DNA of 64,000 bases, taken from assembly GCA_039545355.1 (NCBI GenBank), contig BCJJ01000006.1:682001-746000 (forward strand), given 5' to 3'. This stretch comes from Trichosporon coremiiforme. Lineage: Eukaryota; Basidiomycota; Tremellomycetes; Trichosporonales; Trichosporonaceae. Of the stretch, positions 56,131-64,000 are shown piece by piece. A model generated the notes under the pieces. It had not been told where the DNA came from and did no database searches. It saw nothing but the letters and a program-made list of their open reading frames with translations. A program made the position numbers and the translations under genes. The number at the start of each line of letters is the position of its first letter. Position 1 is the stretch's first letter.

Positions 56131-57473
56131 ATGACGCAGCAACAAGGCAAGAGGGAGCTCGGACTGGCCAGTCGCGCCGTGCACGCCGACGACAGCATCA
56201 GCAGCCACCGCGCAGTCGCCCCGCCCATGCACGTGTCTACGACCTTCGCGTACGATAAGGATCCCTCAAAACTAGTGCCGCACGAGAACGTTGACGTGAG
56301 TGACTCCGAACTCTTCGCTGCGCTCGGAGTGAGCTGCGGGTATGGTGGGCGTGGAAGAGAGCGAGAGAGAGAGAGAGAGAGAGAGGAAGAGGGAGAGGAA
56401 GAGGAAGAGGAAGAAGAAGAGGGAAAGGGAAAAGGGGAAAGGAGAGGAAGAAAGAGTCCGAAGCTGACGACCAGCCAAACAATCCGAACGACTCGCACAT
56501 CTACAGTCGCGAATCCTCTCCGAACGCAGCCCGCATCGAAGCCGTGCTCACCTCCTTGATTGGCGCGCCGACGTTGGTCTACTCCTCCGGCCTGGCGGCG
56601 CTGCACGGTCTCTTCGTGCACTTGAACCCAAAGGCCATAGCAATCGGAAGTGGGTATCATGGAGCTCACGCCGTCGTCTCGCTCCTCTCGCGTCTCACCG
56701 GATTGCGCATTCTCACCCTCGACGAGCTCGACCATCTCCAAAAGGGAGACGTGATCCACGTCGAGACACCAGTCAACCCCACGGGCGAAGTGAGGAACAT
56801 TGCGTACTACGTGGCCGAGGCGAGGAAGCGCGGGGCCTATGTGACTGTGGACGCGACGTTCGCCCCGCCGCCCTTGCAGGATCCGTTCCAGCTCGGCGCT
56901 GACGCGGTCATGCACTCGGGCACCAAGTACTTTGGCGGCCACAGCGATCTCCTCCTTGGAACGGTATCGACGACGCACGAGGAGTGGGTCCCGCGCCTTC
57001 GAGAAGATCGCTGCGTCCTCGGCGCGACTGTCGGAAGTCTGGAGGGATGGCTTGGCCTGAGGAGTCTCCGGACTCTCGAGCTTAGGGTCAAGCGTCAATC
57101 CGCCTCTGCCGAACGACTTGTGAAGTGGTTAGAGGAGGAGAGGCAGAAGGAAGGCATTGTCGCCCAGGTCGTGGCTGAAGTCAAGCACGCGTCCTTGCAG
57201 AATGAGGACTGGGTTAAGCAGCAAATGCCGAACGGGTACGGATCCGTGTTCGCTATCTTGCTCAAAGACGAGGAGAAGGCGAAGTCCTTGCCGAGTAAAC
57301 TGGAACTGTTCCACCATGCTACTTCCCTTGGTGGGGTCGAGAGTCTGATTGAGTGGAGGGCTATGAGTGATGAGACTGTTGATAAGCGGTTGCTTCGGGT
57401 TAGTGTGGGTGTTGAGGATGCTGAGGATCTGAAGGAGGATTTGCTCGCTGGATTCGAGGCACTGCTCAAGTAG
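56131..57473 (+). CDS. PLP-dependent Cys/Met-metabolism family enzyme, join(56131..56295,56475..57473)
   Basis: Two exons give 387 aa, normal for this fold-type I family. The start GLASRAVHADDSISSHRAVA with PPMHVSTTFAYD is the usual beginning. SRESSPNAARIEAVLTSLIG and TLVYSSGLAALHGLFVHLNP hold the phosphate-binding and helix regions. VIHVETPVNPTGEVRNI and YVTVDATFAPPPLQDPFQLG precede the Schiff-base lysine in HSGTKYFGGHSDLLLG (Lys near 208). The SLGGVESLIEW block is near the end. It is closest in style to the yeast YHR112C / cystathionine gamma-synthase-like group, so it could be a cystathionine lyase or synthase; the exact reaction cannot be fixed. The 179-nt intron (56296-56474) contains a long polypurine run. 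Confidence 0.87.
56363..56456 (+). repeat. 94-nt polypurine (GA/GGAA) tract in an intron
   Basis: An uninterrupted run of A and G only: (GA)n at first, then GAGGAA/GAAGAG and GGGAAA patterns, inside the intron of the PLP-enzyme gene. It explains that intron's unusual length. Such mirror-like purine tracts can form triplex DNA; here this is only a structural observation. Confidence 0.85.
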
Positions 57474-57942
57474 ACACTCTAGCTAGATCGATGCGACACA
57501 CTGATGACAAGGCACATCTCGTGCACAGAGTCTCAGCCCGCTACTCACTCTCACTCTCCCAACGTCGCACCCTCGCTTCGTTCGGCCGCTCGATCGGTCA
57601 CTTCATCATCATATGCATGCATGTGCCAAGACAAACCCGTTACTTGATTGACCCAACCAAACCAAAGACAGTGAAGAGGGGTGTTCTACGCGGCGTGCTC
57701 TCAGAGCCACCGCTTTTAGAGGTCAATAGAAATCCCGAAAGAAGGCAGAGAAAACGTAGTTCGTTATGTGTATAATTATTGAAGGAGGGAGGGAAGAAAC
57801 TGGCGACCTTCGAACAAGACAGATGATCGTTGCACCCAGAGGTGTGGTGTCGTTTTATTATAAAGCAGAGAGTTGGAGAGAGAGAGAAAAAGTGGTGGGG
57901 TGATTATCCGTTGTTGGGTAAGGGGTATTCCGAATGGGTATA
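57474..57942. other. Convergent 3' region of the PLP-enzyme and RasGAP genes
   Basis: 469 bp between facing stop codons. CA-rich and AT-rich UTR-like sequence with no supported gene. Confidence 0.5.
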
Positions 57943-60900
57943 TTAGATGGTGAGTGACTCGATCAGAGACGCGACCCACTTGGCCATGCTGCCGAGCCGG
58001 TCGATCTTGACGCCCTGGAACGACATGTCGCTGAGCCCCTTCATGCCCAGGTCTTCGAGCACCTGCTCTCGGGCGCCAGAGACGTTGGACCCGAGCGACG
58101 ACCCGCCGTACTTGCGATCGCCGTTCGCCTGGGCGCCGAAAGAGTATGTCGAGTCGGCCATGGCGCGCTCGAAAATGAGCGTGATGGCAGAAAGGATAGA
58201 CGTGCTCGCCGTCGTCGTGAGCACCGCCGTCATGCGCGGGATGAGCGAGTCGTACGCCATCGCGACGACTTCGGGCATCTCGATGCTCGCCTCGGCGAGC
58301 AGGCGATACAGCACGAGCTTCTCCGTGTCCGTGCTCGCCTGGCCGAGGACCGTGACAATGAGGGTCACGAGCAGCAGCGCCGTCGAGTTGTCCGGGATCG
58401 CGAGCAGGTCAAACACAGATAACGTGCTGAGGTCGCGGAGCTCCTCCTCGGCGACGTCGACGCCGGCAGCCGTGAAGAGACCCTTCAGGTCGGACGGGTT
58501 CGCCGACGAGATCGGGAGTAAGGACGTGAAGAACGCGACGCTCTGCGCGCCAATGAGCGGGCTGTCTTCCGAGTTGAGGTCCGTCCGGGTCGCCGTCGAT
58601 AACCGCAGGAACTCGGTGAGCGTCGCAATGGTGAGCCGCCTCGTGTTAGGGTGACGGACGCCCTTGTACATGATTGCGACGAGCGAGAAGCACGGGTCGG
58701 TGTCAAAGTTGATCCCGCAGATCTGGTCGAGCTTGCGCACCGAGTCGCCGACAGCCTTGCGCGCAGCAAGTAGGTTGTTGAACAGGCCGTTCTGGAAGCT
58801 GCCAATCGCGTTCATGTGGCGCACAGTTGTGAGCAGCAGCTCGAGTGCCGGGGCGAACAGCGGGATGTACGCGAGCTGCAAGACGGCAACCGCAAGCCAG
58901 AACATGGTCGGCGCGTACCGGCTCTCGGGGACGAGGCCAGGGATGACGCGCGCGAGGCAGCGCAGCATGCTCACGATGAGAACGGTGTCCGTTTCCTGGA
59001 AGTGCGTGAGCGTCGTGCTGAGCGCGACGAGGACCTGGTACACGAGGTCATCGTCGACCTCGTCCGACGCGAGGTAGCCGAGCGCGGTGAACGCCTGCGG
59101 CTGCGTCGCCGGGTTGTGCTGGAAGCACGTCGCCGCGACGAGGCCCATCCACCGGGCGCGCCAGGCGTTGGCGCAGTCGGTCGAGATGGCGCCGGCGCTG
59201 AGGACGTCGCCCAAGAACTTGACGATCATCTCGAGCGAGTCGAGGTGGCCGACGCCGTTCTGGTCCCACTGTGGCAGACCAGAGAGTTCCAGGGAGCCAG
59301 CGCTCTGGCTGAGGCCAAAGGCGGCAATCATTTCGGGCTGCTGCAGTCGCTGCAGGAGGTGGAGGAGCGAGGCGCTGTCCATGTCGCTCGACGAGATGGA
59401 GACGAGCGACTGCAAGATGTTCACGACGAGGCCGTGCACGGTCTGGCGCATGAAGACGGGCCCGATACCGACGATCAGCGTGATCGTGTGGAACAGCTCG
59501 GGCAGGAAGAGTTGTGTGTCGATCGCGTTGGACGGGTTGAACGCGAGGGCGAGGTTGATGCGCGCAAGCGTACAGATCTCGTTCCACGACGCGCTGTCTG
59601 TCAGGCTCGCCGTCGGGCGGAGGTATGTCTGGGCGATCGTCTTGCGGAGACGCGCGACAACCTTGCCCTTGACGGCGGTGCAGTTCAGCGACACAAGAAT
59701 GTCAGCGACCGTCTCGGCCTTCTCGGAGCCAGGGCCAGCGTTGACAGCGGAGTGGAGCAACTCGGTAACAACGAGGTCGACGAGGGCCTCGTGCGACGAG
59801 CCGATGACGCTCCAGACATGCTCCTGCAGAGTCAGGTGCAAGCGCCTCTTCTCGGCGACAGTGAGCGAGATGAGACTGCGCACAATCTCGGCGACCTGCT
59901 TGACGCTCTCGACGCCGTCATCGCGCGTAGGCTTGGCGAACAGCTCGAGGTTGTTCAGCCACGGACCGACGTAGTGTAAGCAAGCCGTCTTCTGCGGCGT
60001 GTCCGCCTTGGCAAAGCCGATCGTCCACTCCTTCAGGAACTCGAGGGTGAGGTTGGGCGCCGACGTGGCGAGCTGCTTCGACAGCTTGTAGACGTACGAC
60101 AGCGAGTTCGTCGGGATTAACAGGCCGCTGTTCACCTTGGAGATCTGCGACGACAGGTCGTACTTGAAGAAGGAGCAGAGTTCGTTGACCAGGTTGTACG
60201 CGCCCATGCGGAGGATCTCGTCGCTCGACGACATGTTCAGGAAGGCAACGTTCAGGAGCGTGCCGGGCACGTCGCTCGGTCGCAGAGCACGGTCCTCGGA
60301 AGGAGTGTCTCTCAATCTTCCTCGGGCGGTACGGATGATCTGCGCCATCTCGTTACGCTTGCGCGAAATGAAGGTGACGCTCTGGTTCTGTGAGTGCTTG
60401 ACGATGAGCTGGTCAGACGACACGCCCGTGCCGGCGACAATGTCATCAACGTCCTTAAGGTTGATCACATCGATGATGTAAGCCTTGAGGGAAGCCGTCA
60501 GGTCCTGCTTCCTCCATGAGGCGACCTGGAGGCAGTCGTCCCCGAGCTTGACAACGACTGGCACCTGCATCTCGTGGTCGGACAAACACAGGAGGTTCGT
60601 GAACACGTGGTCCGCCTCGTACGCGAGAGCCATCGTGTGGTCCGGCAGCGCGAGCGACGTGAACGGAATGAACTCGGCGAGCTCAGCGGGACTGCTGGCA
60701 GCGACGACGCTCTTGCCGATGCTTGTGCCAACAGTGGCTAGGTCGGCAATCATGCGGCGGAGGCGCTTGCGGGCGTACGAGTTCGGGTTGTACAGCGCCA
60801 GAGTGTGGACGAGGGGCAGGATACCCGGCGGGCACATCTGCAGCGAGCGGCGGAGCCAGGCGATCGGCATCTCGGTTGTCGGCGAGAAGTCCGTCAGGTC

Positions 60901-63900
60901 AATGACGAGGTCGAAGAAGTCGTTAACCTTGTCCAGCAGCGAGAAGACGTGGTACGCGAGTAGGTCGTAGTCAACCAGGGCGACGCGGGCAACGACAAAG
61001 TAGAAGATACGGCGGCCGTTCTGAGAGGCGGGACCCTCGTAGAATGCGGCGTTAACAGACTCGGTGCTGCGGCCAGCATTGTGACGCATGAAGTCGTCGT
61101 AGACCTGCGCCCTGGTGCTGCTGCTGAGGTTCGACATGTCGGTCGGCGGCCCAGTCTCCTGCATGAGGCGGTGGAGCGACTGGAGCATCGACTTGCCGTC
61201 CAGGTCCAGGCGGATCGAGCGGGTGGAAGTCGATTGCCGGCTGCGGAACGACGGAGGAAGGTTGTCAAGCGACGACTCGAGGCGGCTGATGTGCTTGAAC
61301 ACAAAGCGCTGGATAATGAGGTTGTCGCCGTCGGCGTCGAGCGATCGCTCGCTCTCCTCCTGGAACGCCTTCGTGGCGTGCGCGACCTCCCAGCTGCGCG
61401 GGCGGACAGCGACGTCGGACAAGAACTTGGTGACCTGGCGAATGTTCTCGGACAGGAACTGGTTCAGGACCTTCATGTGAGCCTCCTTGTTGCCGAACAG
61501 GACATTGTTGGCGAGGTTCTGGATGACCTTGGTGATCAACAGCAGAGCGCGGCGGGTGTCGCGCGTGTCCGGGTTCACGTCGAGGTCGATGCCTTCCGGG
61601 GCAACAATCGCCGGACAGAAGAAGCGAAGGAAGACAAAGGATCCGACGGCCGAATGCCTCGAGTCTGGGAATCGCTCCTCGACAACCTCCCAGATGTGAT
61701 GGCAGAGAGCTCGGAAGAGGATCGGCACGCGAGGCGTCGACTGGTAGATGATGTCCAGAAGAGCCTGGCACATCAGCCTCAGGTGCTCGGCGTTGCGCTC
61801 TATGTCGTCGGCAACAGCCTTCGAAGGGTCCAGCTCGAACGAGCACTCGGCGGGCTTCTCAGACAGCGAGTGGATTAACGGCTGCAGGGTCGCACGGACG
61901 TAGTTGTAGCCGTAGGTCTTCGCAAAGATCGTCAGGAGACGAGTCGTGATCGAGTTGGCACGGAAGAGCTCTGACTCGTGGTTTGTCTGGGCGACCTCAC
62001 GCTCAATGAGAACCTTCATGAGGCTGAGAAGCGTACCCTTCGACTCGAAAACGCGGAAGAGCATCATCGAAATCTCGTCGACCTCGCCTGGCGGGCAAGA
62101 TTCGCAGATGGCCATAGCAAGTGCGAGGTTGGGAGCCGTCAGAGCGTCGAAGTAAGCCTTGGGGGCGGACGTTCCACCCTTGGCGGCGAGACCACCGAAA
62201 CGGGTGCCTTGCTGCAGGATGTTGGTGATCAGCTGCATGAAGGCGGTTCGGATCGACGAGTCCTCGTGGTAACCGAGCGACAGACAGTGCTTCAGTCCGA
62301 CATCGACATTGGCCGAGAGCAGGTTCGACAGGACGAGGATGGCGAGCGCAGGGTAGCTCTCACCCGGCCCAACGCGCATGCTGAGATTAGACACGGACGC
62401 AGCCACCTGCGACGACTCGGTCTCTAAAGAGTTAGAGCGCTCAAGAACGCGGACGAGCATGTGGTAGTAGCGGTAGAACAGGCGCGACTTGACCACGAGC
62501 TGCGTCTCCTCGTTGTCGTCACCGACCTGACGGATGACGAGACCGTCGGTAATCGGGATGAGGGCACGGAGACAGGCGAGGTCGAGGTCACGCTGGAGCT
62601 TGTCGTGCGCGTTGCTGTGGAACTCGTCGCGGAACGACTCGATCGACCACTCGCACATCCACTCGAGCAGGGCATTGCGGACCTTGCTGGCGTTACCGAG
62701 GACGACGAACTCGGGCTTGCTGAAGACAGCCTCCATGAGCTGGCAGAACTTGAGCTTGATCCTGATGTACGCGTCCTCACGGCCCAGGCGGTGAGTGTAC
62801 TGGGCGATCATGAAGAGGAGCTCGCCCATGTCAACCTGAACCCCACCGGCGTTCTCGCCAGGGTTGACGCGGTCGACCCACAGCCGCAGGACGGCAATGG
62901 CCTGCTCGGTGAAGGTCGTGTACGGGTCAGCGGTGTTGAGGCTGCCGCTCTTGGCCGAGTGCGAGAGGAGCTTCGACATCTGCACAACGAGCACGCGGCA
63001 TAGGCTGAGCGGCAGCTCGTTGCCGAGGGCGTCCTTGATGGACTCGCGGACGTGGATAGAGCTGCTGACCAAGAAGTCAACGCACTGCCTAAGGAAGGAC
63101 TCCACTGCGCTGTGAGCGTCGGTCGCTTCGTCATAGACACGAGGGAGCACACCCTTTCCGACAACTTCAGTAATGTTGGGCGGTAAGGACATGTCGTGGA
63201 AGCAAACATTGCTGGTGGCGCACAGGAAGGCAATAAGGTTCTGCCATTCCTTCGATTCTTCCTCAGTCAGGCCGTCAATGTCGTTGGCCAAGCCTCTTCG
63301 GCGGAAGTCACCACGATCCGCAGCCTCGTCGCTCTCGGCGGCAATGATCTTCGCGGTCAGGGTCTTGACGCGGGCCGCGAGTCCGAGCCAGACAGTGCTG
63401 AGCAGAGTCGAGGGGCGGACATGCTTCTTCATGATGCGTCGGATGGCGCGCTGCTGCTGCTGTCGTCCGGTCGCTGGCGGGAGAGAGCCGAGCTCGGCGA
63501 GCATCTGGCTGTGGCCCGTGATCTCATCCATCTGCGCCTGGCTGTTGCTGATAGCCGAACGCACGATAAGCATCAGCTTCGAGAGAGCCATGAGTGCCGG
63601 CGCGGCGAGGTTGGTCTGCTCGACATCGGGGCCGGTCAGGCTCGTGATCGTGGCGACCTTGGCAATAAGAACAGCGTTTCTAGCGTTGGGCGCCTTGACA
63701 ATTTCCGGGAGGACCGAGATGGTGTCCAGAACGGCGTAGATCGTTTCACGGAACGCTCCCGCCATCATCGCCATATCATTAACGTCGCCAACCTGGAAAT
63801 CGATCAATAATTGCCGACTCGCGTCAATGAGGATCTGCCAGATGGCCGGTGCGGTCGTCGCGGTGAGCTGCGTCATCGCCGCGTCCGTCTTCGCACCGCC

Positions 63901-64000
63901 GGTCAGGCTGTGAAGAATGGCGAGGTTCGTCTTCGAGGCCTGGCTTCGGATCGTCATGGAGTTGGTAGCTGCCGTTAATGACGAGATCGAAATCAGAAGC
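57943..64000 (-). CDS. Neurofibromin/Ira-type Ras GTPase-activating protein, 5' end outside window
   Basis: One uninterrupted frame of more than 2,010 codons, open to the right edge (upstream of the Met at 63957 it still reads LLISISSLTAATNS). The RasGAP domain lies roughly at residues 610-920 counted from that Met. The arginine finger is in ELFRANSITTRLLTIFAKTY, the FLR motif in GSFVFLRFFCPAIVAPEGID, and NLANNVLFGNKEAHMKVLNQ follows. A Sec14/CRAL-TRIO-like module comes next (RIFYFVVARVALVDYDLLAY, DLVIDLTDFSPT) with a PH-like part, then a long alpha-solenoid to the C-terminus. This is the NF1/Ira1/Ira2 (Cryptococcus Gap1-type) layout. It turns off Ras by stimulating GTP hydrolysis and so restrains cAMP/PKA signalling at membranes. 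No intron is needed in the visible part, unusual for this window. Confidence 0.93.
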   Translation of the reverse strand, partial: LLISISSLTAATNSMTIRSQASKTNLAILHSLTGGAKTDAAMTQLTATTAPAIWQILIDASRQLLIDFQVGDVNDMAMMAGAFRETIYAVLDTISVLPEIVKAPNARNAVLIAKVATITSLTGPDVEQTNLAAPALMALSKLMLIVRSAISNSQAQMDEITGHSQMLAELGSLPPATGRQQQQRAIRRIMKKHVRPSTLLSTVWLGLAARVKTLTAKIIAAESDEAADRGDFRRRGLANDIDGLTEEESKEWQNLIAFLCATSNVCFHDMSLPPNITEVVGKGVLPRVYDEATDAHSAVESFLRQCVDFLVSSSIHVRESIKDALGNELPLSLCRVLVVQMSKLLSHSAKSGSLNTADPYTTFTEQAIAVLRLWVDRVNPGENAGGVQVDMGELLFMIAQYTHRLGREDAYIRIKLKFCQLMEAVFSKPEFVVLGNASKVRNALLEWMCEWSIESFRDEFHSNAHDKLQRDLDLACLRALIPITDGLVIRQVGDDNEETQLVVKSRLFYRYYHMLVRVLERSNSLETESSQVAASVSNLSMRVGPGESYPALAILVLSNLLSANVDVGLKHCLSLGYHEDSSIRTAFMQLITNILQQGTRFGGLAAKGGTSAPKAYFDALTAPNLALAMAICESCPPGEVDEISMMLFRVFESKGTLLSLMKVLIEREVAQTNHESELFRANSITTRLLTIFAKTYGYNYVRATLQPLIHSLSEKPAECSFELDPSKAVADDIERNAEHLRLMCQALLDIIYQSTPRVPILFRALCHHIWEVVEERFPDSRHSAVGSFVFLRFFCPAIVAPEGIDLDVNPDTRDTRRALLLITKVIQNLANNVLFGNKEAHMKVLNQFLSENIRQVTKFLSDVAVRPRSWEVAHATKAFQEESERSLDADGDNLIIQRFVFKHISRLESSLDNLPPSFRSRQSTSTRSIRLDLDGKSMLQSLHRLMQETGPPTDMSNLSSSTRAQVYDDFMRHNAGRSTESVNAAFYEGPASQNGRRIFYFVVARVALVDYDLLAYHVFSLLDKVNDFFDLVIDLTDFSPTTEMPIAWLRRSLQMCPPGILPLVHTLALYNPNSYARKRLRRMIADLATVGTSIGKSVVAASSPAELAEFIPFTSLALPDHTMALAYEADHVFTNLLCLSDHEMQVPVVVKLGDDCLQVASWRKQDLTASLKAYIIDVINLKDVDDIVAGTGVSSDQLIVKHSQNQSVTFISRKRNEMAQIIRTARGRLRDTPSEDRALRPSDVPGTLLNVAFLNMSSSDEILRMGAYNLVNELCSFFKYDLSSQISKVNSGLLIPTNSLSYVYKLSKQLATSAPNLTLEFLKEWTIGFAKADTPQKTACLHYVGPWLNNLELFAKPTRDDGVESVKQVAEIVRSLISLTVAEKRRLHLTLQEHVWSVIGSSHEALVDLVVTELLHSAVNAGPGSEKAETVADILVSLNCTAVKGKVVARLRKTIAQTYLRPTASLTDSASWNEICTLARINLALAFNPSNAIDTQLFLPELFHTITLIVGIGPVFMRQTVHGLVVNILQSLVSISSSDMDSASLLHLLQRLQQPEMIAAFGLSQSAGSLELSGLPQWDQNGVGHLDSLEMIVKFLGDVLSAGAISTDCANAWRARWMGLVAATCFQHNPATQPQAFTALGYLASDEVDDDLVYQVLVALSTTLTHFQETDTVLIVSMLRCLARVIPGLVPESRYAPTMFWLAVAVLQLAYIPLFAPALELLLTTVRHMNAIGSFQNGLFNNLLAARKAVGDSVRKLDQICGINFDTDPCFSLVAIMYKGVRHPNTRRLTIATLTEFLRLSTATRTDLNSEDSPLIGAQSVAFFTSLLPISSANPSDLKGLFTAAGVDVAEEELRDLSTLSVFDLLAIPDNSTALLLVTLIVTVLGQASTDTEKLVLYRLLAEASIEMPEVVAMAYDSLIPRMTAVLTTTASTSILSAITLIFERAMADSTYSFGAQANGDRKYGGSSLGSNVSGAREQVLEDLGMKGLSDMSFQGVKIDRLGSMAKWVASLIESLTI

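Noticed and set aside
58816..59979. 387-aa open frame on the plus strand, and neighbouring frames at 59087, 61081 and 63196
   Set aside because: All are antisense to the RasGAP coding sequence, with the charged composition typical of the complement of GC-rich codons.

Overview
The window is nuclear DNA from a fungus, most probably a basidiomycetous yeast of the Tremellomycetes (the gene style resembles Trichosporonales or Cryptococcus relatives; this placement is inference). The reasons are dense genes split by many very short introns (mostly 32-60 nt) that start GTGAGY or GTAAGT, carry a CTGAC or CTAAC branch motif close to the acceptor and end in CAG, plus GC-rich coding sequence and a typical fungal gene set. 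Exon joins given here were derived by hand from splice signals and frame continuity.

Layout. 1-5,100: the 3' part of an unrecognised Ser/Asp-rich protein gene, then a tandem array of three copies of a small two-TM protein gene, of which one is intact and two are broken. 5,094-15,901: a divergent pair, a SIKE/FGFR1OP2-type STRIPAK protein and a complete TEL1/ATM checkpoint kinase of about 2,966 aa in nine exons. 16,183-21,198: an apparent siderophore-use mini-cluster (SIT-type transporter, SidJ-type DUF1749 esterase, Zn2Cys6 regulator). The same 9-bp GATA box, ATCTGATAA, lies in the transporter/esterase promoter and just upstream of the regulator. 21,900-22,420: a short 176-bp-period repeat. 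23,163-24,925: a GPI-anchored chitin deacetylase.

26,647-32,416: housekeeping genes: ribosomal protein eL33, an MPP6-like exosome cofactor, Mediator Med4, the 60S biogenesis factor Mak16 and a mitochondrial CCDC90/DUF1640 protein. 32,723-35,979: a small unknown gene, then a 2.8-kb locus packed with about 20 tiny introns and exons that I cannot assign to any family. 36,003-45,946: SRP9, MOB2, an F-box-like protein with a decayed paralogue fragment, the RpL4 chaperone Acl4, SDHAF1, proteasome beta5 (PRE2) and THO7.

45,947-52,805 is a 6.9-kb stretch with no gene I can support. It contains a diverged 197-bp tandem repeat. 52,806-64,000: a large acidic nuclear-type protein, a PLP-dependent Cys/Met-metabolism enzyme, and the 3' two thirds or more of a neurofibromin/Ira-type RasGAP that runs off the right edge.

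Most genes are independent housekeeping loci in head-to-head or tail-to-tail arrangement. The clear candidate for co-operating genes is the siderophore group. The most unusual structures are the micro-exon locus, the decaying membrane-protein array and the repeat-bearing gene desert.
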